This document shows positions 22,429 through 33,859 of a stretch of 64,000 nt of DNA, one piece after another. The notes beneath the pieces were generated by a model, which worked only from the letters and a program-made list of their open reading frames with translations, was not told the origin of the DNA and did not search any database. This DNA is from Saccharum officinarum. Lineage: Eukaryota > Streptophyta > Magnoliopsida > Poales > Poaceae. The first letter of the stretch is position 1. Each line of letters starts with the position of its first letter. A program made the translations under genes and the position numbers. The DNA is taken from NCBI GenBank assembly GCA_020631735.1, contig CM036231.1, positions 2,631,831 through 2,695,830 on the forward strand, in the 5' to 3' direction.

Positions 22429-25400
22429 TGTAACACCCTAAAATTTTAAAAAGAAGAAAAGTAGGAGAAATATGATTTTTGTATATTATTGTGAGCATGC
22501 AAATTTAGAATGATAATATTTTTTTATAAATTTAAAATCAAATATAAGGGTAGGAACATGATTGAGCATTCATGCTGCTGCATTTGGGATTTTGTGATGA
22601 GTGGTTTAAGTCAAATTCAAATTTGGATTTGAAAATCTTTTGAAAATTGGCTTTGAAAAATTGGAAAAAGAAAAAGAAAAGAAAAGTCGGCTTATTCCGG
22701 ATTTCGGCCCGTCTCAGCCTGCCTTGCCGCGGCCCGCTTACCTCCCCGCGCTCGCCTCCGGATTCCCTGGGCCGAGCCCAAGTTGCGGCCTGTCGGCCCG
22801 TCATCGCGCGCGCGCCTGCGTTCCGCACTGAGCCGCTAACTGTGTCGCTGACGCGTTGGTCCCACTAGTCAGTGACCGTTCTCCTTTCCTTTCTTCTTCC
22901 TCCGGTTCTTTCCAACCGCGAGCTCGCTTTCCTCCTTCTCCGATTTGAATCCGCAGCTCAATCTTTTTCCCTTCCTTAAGTGCGACACCTTCGGGCTATA
23001 AAAACGGGACCCCCGTGCTATTTCGCATCCGTCCCATCCTTTTGGAGCCGCTCTAGTCGTCTCGACGCGCCACCGTGAGCATCACCGTCTCCACCGTCCG
23101 CCTCTCCGAGCCGCGCGCCTTCTTTTGGTCTGTCCTCGGTTCCGTTCTTGCGCGAGGTGAGATCGCCGTGCTTCGCTCTTTCTCCCGGTACCTTCTACTT
23201 GTTGAATGATGCCCGGAAGCGAGGTATAGCATGCTCCGGCCATGGCGCCGCCGCGGAAGGGTCGCCGTCGGGCCCGATTCCGGCCGGAGCGCCGCCGGTT
23301 TTTCCCAGATCCAATCTGGACCCTCCGATTCAGATCCAACGGCCAGGATTAGAAGTTACCGGTTCGGCCGGCGTTTTTGCTAAAGAGACCCTGTAAATTT
23401 TAAGTTCTTAACCCGCAGTCCAAAGCGCATTCCCGGTTTACGTTTTCTTTTCCGTAAAGCGTATTTTGATCGGGTAACTTCCGAAAATACGTTTTGATTA
23501 ATTGAAAACGTAATTCGTTTCGGTAAATGAAAAATACGTTTTCTGATATTTACAGTTTTGCCACTGAGTTAGTTTTAGTCATAAATTATCCGTTTTAACT
23601 CCGATTTGATCCATTCAAATTGCGTTAGATTCGTATTTGCGAGCTCTACATGATGATAGAACTGTACAGTAGGTTTGAGATAATTTATTTTCGAGTTTAT
23701 ATTAAAGTAATTATTTATCTATAGGAAATCTTAGAAAATTCATAATTTTTATGTTTTAAATCCAAATTTCGTGATCTTTATGTCTATGTGATCGTAGTAA
23801 CGTGTAGAAGAGTTTTACAAACTTGTTATACTGTTAGTGTTACTGTTGGTTAGGTTTTCTATCTTTAAGTTCCGATGTGAGATTTAATCTATTACTTTAA
23901 TAAAGTAGATCTTGTTTAAATAATATCTTCTACGTTTTAGATCCGTTTTAGCTCATTCGAGTTGCGTTAGATTCATAGCAACGAGATTTACGCGTTAGTG
24001 ACAGTATTTACCATATTACTAATTCTGAAATTTTATTGTTTAAATCATATCTTGATTAATAATTATGTAACTGGGTTTTGTAAATAAAATATGATTTGTT
24101 TTACTTTAGTTTCATAATTTGAATCTAAATTTGACTTAATTCCATATATAGTATCTATAAAATATCTTATATATGTTATTATATAATTAAAACACATGAA
24201 ACTAATAGTTTTATATTTTCTCCTATGAGCAAATCTTTCGGTAGATGTATCTTTTCAACCGTAGCTCTGATTAGTGTGTTTTTCGCGTCTGTGTATTCGT
24301 AGAGAGACGTAGATTCGTTCTACAAACTTTTCATCTTAATTTTATGTTTGGTGTACTGTTCTAATTTAGATCTATTGTTTGCTTCGTGTATGATTGTATC
24401 GATGTGTGTGTGGTGATTTATTGATCAAGTCCAGTCGGTGAGATATACGTGGTTATCAAGAAGAAGAAGAAGAACGTTGAAGATTAAAGCTTACCGAAGG
24501 ATCGGTGTTTAAGGCAAGTATAGCATGGGATCATCCTTGTTTCCTATTCACCTTTAATATACTTAATTCATGTGCATGTGTCTACCTTGTTACCACTAAG
24601 GATATCCTAGTTTTTGTATCTTGTACCTTGACACACATGGGATATTGCATTGGATAGTATTTATGCTAGTGCTTAAGATAAATAACCATGATCTGTAACT
24701 TGACTAATGGTATATGCAATAAACGTTTAAAAGATGCTTTATAGAAACATGGCTCAAGAGGGCTAGAGCATATTTTGTTGTTTTTATGGTGCTCTAGTTT
24801 CTCTCCATAAGGACTTATCTGTAAGCGAACATCCGGGACTTACAGTACAACTGTGAGGGCTATATGGCTCTGGCTTTAGCTCAGTATGAGGACCTTTTCT
24901 AGCTTGTTAGAGGTTACCCTTGTGGCGCAAATGGGGTGAAGCAGACTGTGGATCCCTGCGTGGTGTATCACACGGACTGACTTCGGAAACCTAGCGGCCC
25001 TAACTTGTTAGACGAACCTTTGAAAGGCTTCATAGTGAACCCTGCCTGCTCACCTTGGGAGTGTTTTGGGGATTGGCCGCCTCAGGCATATGGGTAATCA
25101 CGACTCACAGTGAAAGTGTACAACCTCTGCAGAGTGTAAAACTGGTATATCAGCCGTGCTCACGGTCACGAGTGGCCTTGGACCCTTACAGAATAAATGA
25201 TGAACGCTGATGATAATGATAACACTGATGATATTGATGTTCACTAATGATTATTGTTTCTTGCTATACATTATTCTCGTTTACATGATCATGAGGTTAT
25301 TTGGGTTTTTGGTAAACTTGTTGCTACTCAACTGCTAAAAAGATGACTCACTAAAAGCTATTGCAGTAAACCCGTGTCAAACCTTTTGAGCCGCATGAAC

Positions 25401-25723
25401 CCCATGTTATATTTGTTGAGTTCGACATGGACTCACTCTTGCTATTTCCCCACATCTCAGGAAGGGTACCAGACTGTTAGATTCTGGAATTGTTAGGCTT
25501 GTGATCAACCAGTTAGTTTGATCCTGGAGTGAAGGTTGCACCCGGTGTTCGGAGTTGTCTTTCCGCTGTGTTGCCTCTTTAAGGTATACTTTATACTATT
25601 GAGTTATGTATATTAAGCATTTGTCTTTTGATATTACACTTATCTGTGGCTATATGTGAGATTTGTCTTCTTTATTTCACATATGGTGTATGTCTGGTTT
25701 TGTCCTTAAAACCGGGTGTGACA
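22429..25723 (+). repeat. 3' LTR, 3295 bp
   Basis: Begins TGTAACACCCTAAAATTT and ends GGTGTGACA. A TATA-like ctataaaaacgggac at 22998 suggests a start site near 23030. The short frames inside (for example 23082-23396) are not genes. Confidence 0.88.
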
Positions 25724-26144
25724 CTTAATAGTACGGCCAAAAGAGAGAACGAAGATCCTAACGACTATTCCGAATGTAACTCAACACCTTGACATCCGGA
25801 ACTAACCGTCCTTAATCTTGACGTCACTCCTTTGAAAACCGAAACGATTTCCATCAGGGGGTATGAATACCACGGTGCCCAAAGCAGTTATCACCTCCAT
25901 GACCTAACTTACCAAGGTTTCTGTAAAACACACGTTAGTCATGGTAATAAAGTGTTGTCATCAATTGCTGAAACCAACTCTCGGGGCTTAGATGCTTTCA
26001 GCGTCAATAATACATGTAACATATGCAACATGACTAAAGTAACATGTGCAACATGAATGCATTTATGGCATATCATTTGATGTTTATGCTTGATGATGCC
26101 TCATGATCAAGTTTTAATTGTGTCTTAACATTCGGGATGTTACA
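25724..26144 (-). mobile_element. Truncated LTR, minus strand
   Basis: Read on the minus strand it begins TGTAACATCCCGAATG at 26144, a typical LTR start. It stops where the 3.3-kb LTR of the neighbouring element begins, so the neighbour probably inserted into it. The rest, if present, is beyond the gap. Confidence 0.5.
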
Positions 26145-26146
26145 CC

Positions 26147-26729
26147 CTTTCCACCTCGGTCCTTTCCAGCAGGGCTTCTTCCAGCAGGGTCCTTTGCAGC
26201 CAGTCCCGTACCCGCAGGGCTCTATCCACCTCGGTCCTTTCCAGTAGGGCAACTTTCAGCACGTACCTTTCCAACAAAGTCCCTACCAGCATAGCCCATA
26301 CCAGCCCAGCCCGTACCAGCACACCCCGTACCAGTACGTCCCGTCCCAGCCCAGCCCATACCAGCACACCCCGTACCAGCACGTCCCGTCCCAGCACACC
26401 CCGGTGAACCCTTCACAGCACCAGGAGATTGGCATATCGCAGCTCTTTGATGCCCCGTTTGGAACCCAAGGAGACGAACAGGTAAAACTAAATAAGCAAA
26501 TTTTCTTATTTGCCTAACCCATGTTACGTAAGAATACCACAATCTAACACCGATTTGTCTTTTATCTGAGCAGGGGCCGACCTATGTGCAGGGGACCAGC
26601 CATGCGCAGGGCCAAGGACGGCAACACCATCATCGGGACCACACGGACGTTGGCTACACCCCCAACGTGGTGCCTACTAATCCCAAGAGACGGAGGCGGC
26701 CGAGGGAGCCCTACACTCCTGGAACATAG
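26147..26729 (+). pseudogene. C-terminal exons of a plant-mobile-domain-type transposon gene
   Basis: Two exons: 26147-26481, ending CAG|GTAAAA, and 26574-26729 after a CAG acceptor, joining in frame. The first encodes a Gln/Pro/Tyr repeat (units like PYQHTPYQ and FHLGPFQQG); the second ends with a basic patch NPKRRRRPREPYTPGT and a stop. This tail is typical of transposon-associated proteins of the plant mobile domain / MAIN-like group, an identification I make from memory. The stop TAG at about 26245 replaces an expected CAG, and everything upstream is missing, so it is a broken remnant. Confidence 0.55.
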
Positions 26730-27391
26730 AGTGCATGTAAGCATAGCAATTATATAAGGATAACATTTGAACGATCAAAAAAAATAATCTATGTGTTACT
26801 TACCAATGTCATATATATTGCAGGTTTCACTTGGTCATTTTCATGGCAGGATGAATTTGAAAACCCTTTGTTGCACTCTATGTCACCATTTATGTATCCA
26901 AGTCACTTGTCCACAAACCTACTTAGTGTTGAACTTATGTGTCCTAGCAGTGTGTCGAAATAATTTGCAACTACATGTATTTGGAACTAATAGATCTGAG
27001 CTTGTAATGTGATGTTTTATGTGTTCCAGTGAACTTGTAATATGCAACTTGTAATGTGCTTAAATTCTACTTTTCAAGCTCACTGTAGTGTTCGACGACC
27101 TGTAACAGTGTTTTATGGCTACCTTTCCCTGGCTAGGCGAGTAACAACTCTGCCGCTCCCTGCCTGGGGGCTGTGTTTCTTACTGCTCCGTGCTTTGATC
27201 GGTAACCTCGACCACATGTACTTTTTTATAATATTAGGACATGTTGGAAAGTGACATATTGGAAATAAAACACTTGCACAATCGACAGAAACAGTAGGCA
27301 CATTGTACACATTTATTACAAGGTTCAATAATTTCAGTACCACTTGCTCCAACATAAACATAGTTTAAACTCAAACACTGATATTAACTAA
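26730..27391. other. Region between two transposon genes
   Basis: Holds the 3' flank of the plus-strand gene and the 3' flank of the minus-strand gene. The short frames at 26791-27254 have no recognisable content. One tgccgctccctgcctgggggc motif at about 27151 echoes the palindromes at 28225-28495. Confidence 0.4.
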
Positions 27392-28109
27392 CTAAACAAT
27401 GGCATGTTGCAAACTAAACCTAGCATGCCTAATAATGGTATCACATATTGAACTGAGTTGCGCCTTCCCCACAGTAACCCCCATTGACGGTGGCGGTGGC
27501 GGTGGCGGTGGCGGTGAAGAAGGAGGCCCGTGCTTCTTATGGTATGGGCACTGACAGTATGGATTGTTGCATAGTGGCTCCTCTGCATCGTTGATGCTGT
27601 CGTCCTCTGACATGTCCCTGTTACCACTTCCAGGGCCATACTCTAGATCAAAGATGCGTCCCTGTAGATATGTGATGTATTGTTGATGGGGATAGATAGG
27701 AGGAGGATCGACCCATCGAGTGAACCCACAGTTATCTGGGCAGCTTGAATCCTGAAAACGCATCTACCAATAAGTACTTCTATAAACCAAATGCAAATAT
27801 GGAAAAATAAGAGTTAAAAGGAAATACAAATCATCGCGGGCATTTGAAGAAACGACGGCCTCCACCGTCACAGTCGTTGTACATTTGCACGACGCAATCC
27901 TCACCGTGGCGACATTTTGGTCAATCTTCCGTGCAGTTGTCGTATGATCTAAGAGGTCTCTCGTGGGTGAAGTCACTCTTGCTCTCCAAAAGAAATTGTT
28001 CTATAGGTTCCTCAAAAGAATCAGGACCCAGAGAACCCTCCCACATAATCGGATGTCCCTTCCTCACTCTCTTTCCTCTACCTCTGCTCGACGAACTTCC
28101 GCTTGACAT
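27392..28109 (-). pseudogene. Broken GRF-type zinc-finger protein of transposon origin
   Basis: On the minus strand the likely start is the Met at 28109 (MSSGSSSSRGRGKRVRKG). A Cys/His-rich segment follows (CRHGEDCVVQM, then GGRRFFKCPR at about 27845), and after an intron a second exon with CPDNCGFTRWVDPPP. The C..C..GRRFFKCP..C..F.RW.D order matches GRF-type zinc fingers that often sit beside grass Mutator-like and plant-mobile-domain elements. An in-frame TGA at 27921-27923, where Trp is expected before PKC, breaks it. The C-terminal poly-Pro tract (27486-27520) comes from a GGTGGC repeat. It is opposite to, and just downstream of, the plant-mobile-domain remnant. Confidence 0.6.
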
Positions 28110-28233
28110 TTCAACTACAACTAAACAAGAAAATGACTTGTGTGATGGCCGGGAAGGGGAGAGGGGGGTGTGGCACCGAAACGACGAATGACCACAGCTC
28201 AAGAGGAGAAGAGAATAAAAGGTATCCTGCGCT

Positions 28234-28490
28234 TGCCGCTCCTTGATCTGAGGAGCGGCCATGCTGCTGAGGTGGCACTGGCGAAAAACAGGCACGGAGC
28301 TTGCCGCTCCCCCCTGAAGGAGCGGCAGGCTTGCCGCTCCCCAGATCAGGGAGCGGCAGGCTTGCCGCTCCTCCAGGGGGAGCGGCAGCCCCATGTCCCC
28401 TTTTGCCCACTGCCACTTCAGCAACATTGCCGCTCCTCCACGTGGGGAGCGGCAAAGTTGAAATGCCGCTCCCTCGCGTGGGGAGTGGCC
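28234..28490. repeat. Cluster of six GCCGCTCC hairpins
   Basis: Six inverted repeats of the form TGCCGCTCC...GGAGCGGCA with loops of about 5-10 bases, at about 28234, 28301, 28331, 28361, 28426 and 28462. The last is imperfect. The cluster starts about 125 bp upstream of the start codon of the minus-strand GRF-type gene. The overlapping frames on both strands are a by-product of the repeats. Confidence 0.9.
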
Positions 28491-28809
28491 AAAAGTGTCA
28501 GATATAAAAAAACTTTCGGTGCTAAAATTAAAAATAGTTTTTAAAAATTGTTAAAAATAAAAAAAAAAATCACAACTTGCTGGTTCAATCCATACTTCAA
28601 TCCAAACAGTAGCCCGGTTCAACCAACTTTTTAATCGAAACAGCAACAAGTCATCGTCCGAACCTCGCAGGGATGGTTCCATGCCGGATGTGACGCCTCC
28701 ACCAACCAAACACGTCGTTATGTAATCCTAAATGTCGTCCAGCGCTCAACGGTCGTACCACTTGCTCCATCAACCGTACTCCCACGTCTCTAAATATACT
28801 AGTAGAAAG

Positions 28810-28827
28810 GGCGCGCCATGGCGCGCC
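28810..28827. repeat. 18-bp perfect palindrome
   Basis: GGCGCGCCATGGCGCGCC, perfect over 18 bases, in otherwise ordinary sequence. It may be a transposon end, but no partner was found. Confidence 0.85.
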
Positions 28828-28974
28828 TAGAGAAATGTCCATCGAAGTGGTTCATGAGTGGGTTGTGTGTCGAGTGAAAATAGTTTGGGAGGCGATTAAC
28901 ATGGTTATTATATAGCAAAGGTTGCAGTTCTAATTATACATAGGATGGTTCAGATCATATGGTCTAGCAATGCT

Positions 28975-31900
28975 TTAACTTACAAACATAGGATACTCTG
29001 TATATAGATCTACGTGTTGAACTATTCTACATGGTGACTGGAAGGTTGGTGGTGCCATTTGATTTACGTGGTCGTTGGTTCCGAAGTTTTGGATCCATTG
29101 ACGGCACCATGTTGCTTGTTCTTCAATCTGACAATGGGTGAAGTAACACATATATTCTATGTAATGGCTGCATCCGGATACGGAACCTGATGAATGTGAA
29201 GGTGAATATATAATGACCATGGCGTTTTTGGGTTTTCATAAGCAAGTGAAGCACGATGTACCTGTGGAGTAGAGCGGTGAAGGTTTGTAGTCTGCAGGGA
29301 TCAAATCATTGCAGCTAAGACAGGCCTGATTTGTTGCCGAGATGGCATCACGAGCAGCATCTTCATCTATTAGTAGTTAGCAATTTTATTAGTGTGGATT
29401 TTTTTTCTTTTTGCAAAGTACTTATGTGTGAGTGCGCATTGTAACCTTCGTGGTTTAGACTATCTGACCTGCACATGCTATGTTATGAGAGAATATTAGT
29501 ATCAGGATAGATAGAGATCTGTTCCTGGCCTCGTATTTTCTAGAATGTGTGGTCATCCTGTACGTTAAAAAAAGAGAACGGACATCCTGTTCATTTAAAA
29601 AAAAGAATGGTCGGACATCCAAATCATGATGCAGGATGCAACTGCCTAGACAGAGAATACTTCACTGTTGACAGCCCCAACCCCAGCCATGTATCTGCAT
29701 AAAGACATCAATGAAGATTCCATGCATCGAGCCTTTGATCGAGCCCACTGTAAACCAACATAAAGGCAGCCAAGTCAGAACAAGGACAAGCTCAAATTGA
29801 GACTACAATTTGTACACATCAAAAGTATATTCCTTTTCACTTTCTTTTAAACTATGAAAATCATTTTTTTTTTGGCAAAGGGCGGGCCTGGTGCAGTTGG
29901 TGAGTGCTAGGTCGCCGAGTCACCAGGTCCTGGGTTCGAAGCCATCTCTCTGCAGAATTTCTGCGGGGGTAAGACTTTGCTTCGGTTATTCCCTTCCCCA
30001 GACCCCACTCGTGTGGGAGCCTCTGGCACTGGGTCTGCCCTTGGCAAAATCAGCATATCAAGAGTATGTGAGTACCGTGTCCTTGTACCAGCAAAAGGCA
30101 CACTATTAGGATAGAGAATTCCAAGGTTACAGAATTTGTAGACAAAATATAGCGCACCTTATTTAAACATGACAACCTATCTCAAGATTACAGACAAGAA
30201 CTTTGACACAACTTAAATTCAAGAGGTGTAATGTTTCATTTCCGCTTGTTTCTAACAACAATGCAAACTCTGAATGATTTACCTCCAGTTTTAGCACATG
30301 AATCATTTTGTAAAATACTTGCTAGGTAAAGGAAATTGTAAGGTGTACTCTTACAAAGTGTACTCTTATATGAACTATAGTGGTTGCATCGCAATCAAAC
30401 ATGGTTCCTTTTCCATCACCAAACTTTCATGACCAACATGAACAATTTTAAACATCAGGGAGTATTAATAAAGAGAGACAAGATTTTGTGATGTGCGACA
30501 AAGGTACTCTATTTGTTGTACTAAACATTGAATGAGAGCAAATGGAAAATGCCAATGGAAACTAAGGTATCTATTATCAAAAACCTGAACAATGTTTAGA
30601 TTTAGCAGGGATCAATCCTCTCATTTCCATGGGGAAATAGTTTTTGGAGAAAAGAATTTTTGATCTGGACATAAACTGTGTGCTCCTGTTACTGCAAGTG
30701 ATATGGTTAAAGCATGGCACAAGCTTTAATTGGACTCTACTGTTGTATTGAAGGTTTGCTAAAAGAAAACAGAATATAGATGCACAAATCATCCTAAGGC
30801 ATTTTCCTTTTGAAGGCACTCTGAATGAAGTGGGATAAAAAGTAAGAATTATGTAAATGAAAAACTTTCACCTTCCTTTTATTGCTGCCAGTACTAAGGA
30901 TAACATCCATTTTTAGTTTAGCACCTGTCCTCCAGTACTGATCTTTGTTAATAGTTGTAGTAGCGCCACTTTATTAGTGGCCAGTGTTGTTCTATTTAAA
31001 AAGGATGACAAAAATAGCTATCATTTTTTTCAGCCGTTACTACTATATTCTAGCTGGTATGGGCACTATGGTAGCTAAATTCATGAAATAGGACATCCCG
31101 GTGATCATTTTTAGGTCCCGATTTTATCTAAATCTTGGCCGACACATCTGTTTGCACATACTATTTATTCAATCTACATTTGCAAGTGGTGAACATATAA
31201 TCTGAGAATCCAAAAAAGGTATGAAGCGAAAAAGTCATCAGACAACCATTAGATCAGCATCACAGTTCAGTGAATAATGCCTAATAACCTTGGTGACCTC
31301 ACAATCTCATCAGTCTTATCTATACAGAGAGGTAGGATTACTATCTAAAAACCATCATAACTGACCTCACCATCTCAACAACATAGTTTCTAGAGGGAGA
31401 AGACAACATGTATCAAATGTACATAGAAGTGCATATCTGAGTGCAACTTACCACAAATCTTGTCGGCGCCTTTTCAAATGACCACTTAGCTGCGATGCTT
31501 TGGAATCCCAGCCTGTCATTAGGAGCCTGAATCCAACATCTCGTCGCCCTCATACCGCAACTTGGTTGCTGATCCAATGGCCCTGGAAACAAAAGCTCTA
31601 GGAGTGATTTCGTTGATCAATACTGAACGAGGCAAAAAAAAAGGGCAGTTGTAGCTGTATTCCCAAATCTGAAACATGATAACCACTTAGGGAGGCATTT
31701 TGAAGTATAGAGCAAGACCAAGAGTATTTGCGTCAGGTAACCCGATCAGATTAGCACACCCGTGGCAATTTTTTATTTTTCTTGAAAACGCAGGAGAGCT
31801 GCGCATCATTATGTTAAGAAAAAAAGGGTGGAGAACCCAAACAACCCCACAAACACCACACACATGCCTACACTCCCCATCATTGAAGCGATTACATTCA

Positions 31901-32965
31901 CATCCCTGATAAACATACAAGGCGAGCACTGCTGAGCTAACTCTCTATTGATCAGGGCTACGAAGTCGCTATGTTTTTTGTTGATAATAGGAAAAAGGGT
32001 GTAAAGAGAACATTACACGCCATGTTTGAACTTTTTAGCTTCTAACCGATCCCTTAGATCTGGTGTATGGATATGTATTGGTAACCATTCTTTTACTAAA
32101 AGAGCAAGTTCTAACTGCACAAATCCTGAAATGATGATCACTTAGAAATTTAAATTATTTGTTTTTTCATTGAGTCCGGACTTAGTAACGGAATATCAGA
32201 GGGATCAAACTACAATCACAAAGAAGATGAGGGAACGATGTCGAAGATCTATGCAAAATGTTCACGGACTGTTTAGTCTTCCCTGACTCAAATCCATTGT
32301 GGAACCACATGGACATCCTGTGGGATCTGAATCAAATTAAATGTGGCTCCAGAATCAAGTGATCTGAAGTATCTATGTAGACAGTTGTTGTGATATGAGG
32401 AGCGCGTCCGCGGCCTTCCACTATGGTGCTGCCGCCTTTGGTCCAGCCACAAGGTAATGGGTCGAGCATAACAAAACAAACAAAGCCTGTCAATTGGTGC
32501 CGTCATCCCAGAGATGAACACAGAGCAGGCAAAACATTGGAGCAACATGCATAGGCCAAACCGTAGAACAGGAATTGAAATGAAGAGACAAAAGAGAAAT
32601 CACAAAATAAGAGGAAACGGGAGCACCTGAGACTGCTCTGTGCCGATGGTGGCACAGCCAGGGCCCACACGCACTGACGGCACCCACCATGGGCGGCCAC
32701 ATCGGGAAAGGAGAGAGGGAGAGAGAGATGCGTGTGCGGCGCAGGGGGAGGGGCAGCAGCTGCGCCGACTTCCGGGACCCGGCAGCGCCGGTGCGCCGCC
32801 TCGTTGGAGTAGCCAGCGCGGGGGCCCGGCTGGTGCGCCGTGACACCGGGAGAGGGGAGAGAGAGAGGCATGACGGCGGCGCGCCCACCTCAGGACTCAC
32901 CTGCGAGGGGAACGGAGGGGGAGAGGGCCGCCGGTGCGCCGCCTGGCGGGAGCGTCACCGCCTCA
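28975..32965 (-). other. Possible multi-exon transcript or decayed gene, minus strand
   Basis: Exon-like pieces appear on the minus strand. One is a GC-rich first block ending CAG|GTGCTC at 32627 (about 32627-32965). A second is about 31449-31581, between a ttccag acceptor and a gtaagt donor, with one open frame (RCWIQAPNDRLGFQS). A third is about 29270-29365 (DAISATNQACLSCNDLIP) with a CCACAG|GTACAT donor. They could not be joined into one frame and no family is recognised. It may be a long non-coding RNA, an unknown gene, or debris. The rest of the span shows no other features except the SINE. Confidence 0.25.
29880..30040 (+). mobile_element. Au-like SINE, 161 bp
   Basis: Starts gggcgggcctggtgcag. 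It contains an RNA polymerase III A box (TGGTGCAGTTG, 29889) and a perfect B box (GGTTCGAAGCC, 29933-29943), then the Au-type body ccttccccagacccc...gggagcctctggcac. It is flanked by the exact 8-bp duplication TTGGCAAA (29872-29879 and 30041-30048). This is a tRNA-derived SINE, not a working tRNA gene. Confidence 0.88.
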
Positions 32966-32969
32966 GAAG

Positions 32970-33245
32970 CAGGGATGAAAACGGTACGGATATTTTCCGA
33001 CCATATTCGAGACCGAATTCGTTTAAAGGGGTTTTAATCCGTCCGTATCTGAGTCCGGATATTTAACATCCGATACCGTATTCGTATCCGAATATTTAAA
33101 TCACATATTTATGATGTCGATATCCAATCGTATCCTATCCGGTATTTTTGATATTATCCGTATTCGAATCCGAATCCGGACATAAATATGAAAACAAATA
33201 CGATATCAGTGATATCCGTCCGTATCCGATCCGTTTTCATCCCTA
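32970..33245. mobile_element. hAT-type MITE, 276 bp, copy 1
   Basis: Ends CAGGGATGAAAACGG and CCGTTTTCATCCCTA, flanked by a perfect 8-bp duplication CTCAGAAG (32962-32969 and 33246-33253). The interior is rich in ggatat/ccgtatcc repeats. The second copy at 37247-37522 has the same length in the opposite orientation. Confidence 0.93.
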
Positions 33246-33253
33246 CTCAGAAG

Positions 33254-33780
33254 AGACCGAGAGAGAGAGGACGGGGAGAGTTCGTTCTTTGCTTTTTTTT
33301 TGCAGTGAGGAGTGGGGAGCGGCGTGATATTTTGTGGACGAGAATTTCGGGGGGAACGTGGTTCATTTGTGGCTAGATGTGCACCGTAGCGGATGGTGGA
33401 CTCAATTTGGAGCGTCGATCGCCGAATCGAACGGATGAAGGAATTCTAGGAGACGTGTCCGGTGTGGCTGCACGGGAAGGCCCCGCCGTTTATCAGAGTG
33501 AAATGTCGTTTATGTTTTTTTTAGAAACAACTTTGACTAAATATGTATTAAAAATATTAATATTTATAGTACATAATTAATATTATTGAAAAGATCTTTG
33601 AATCTAGTTTTTTAATAAAATTTATTTGGAGATACAAATGTCGCACATATTTTCTATAAATCGAGTCAAACTTCTGGCACGCACACTAATGACGACAGAT
33701 ATAAATAGACGGTGGGAGTATAGTACAGCATTATACTATATATATCTTGAGGCTTGTGACATCTCTATCTGTCGTGATGA
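33254..33780. other. Intergenic stretch, no gene supported
   Basis: Contains a possible Stowaway-like remnant at about 33530-33720 (ttgactaaatatgtattaaaa, agacggtgggagta). Nothing else is recognised. Confidence 0.35.
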
Positions 33781-33859
33781 CAAACACAATCCGTACCCCA
33801 GGCCCAGAAGATCCCCTCAGAGCTTCACGGGAGATTCTTCAATTGTCTTTCCTATTCGC

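Larger units (their letters stand above)
19921..25723 (+). mobile_element. Non-autonomous Gypsy-type element with 3.3-kb LTRs
   Basis: The end of the 5' LTR (19921-20280) is followed by a tRNA-Met-type primer site, a 2.1-kb internal region, a polypurine tract and a full 3' LTR (22429-25723). LTRs starting TGTAACACCC and this long are typical of the Del/Tekay branch. The internal region has only protease remains and no reverse transcriptase or integrase, so it would depend on another element. The bases after the 3' LTR are cttaa; the matching left flank is inside the gap. Confidence 0.85.

Noticed and set aside
28234..28490. CRISPR-like array
   Set aside because: The repeats are inverted hairpins with short, uneven spacing in a plant genome; there are no direct repeats with unique spacers.
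29889..29943. Possible tRNA gene (perfect B box)
   Set aside because: No cloverleaf; the A box, body and flanking 8-bp duplication fit an Au-like SINE.
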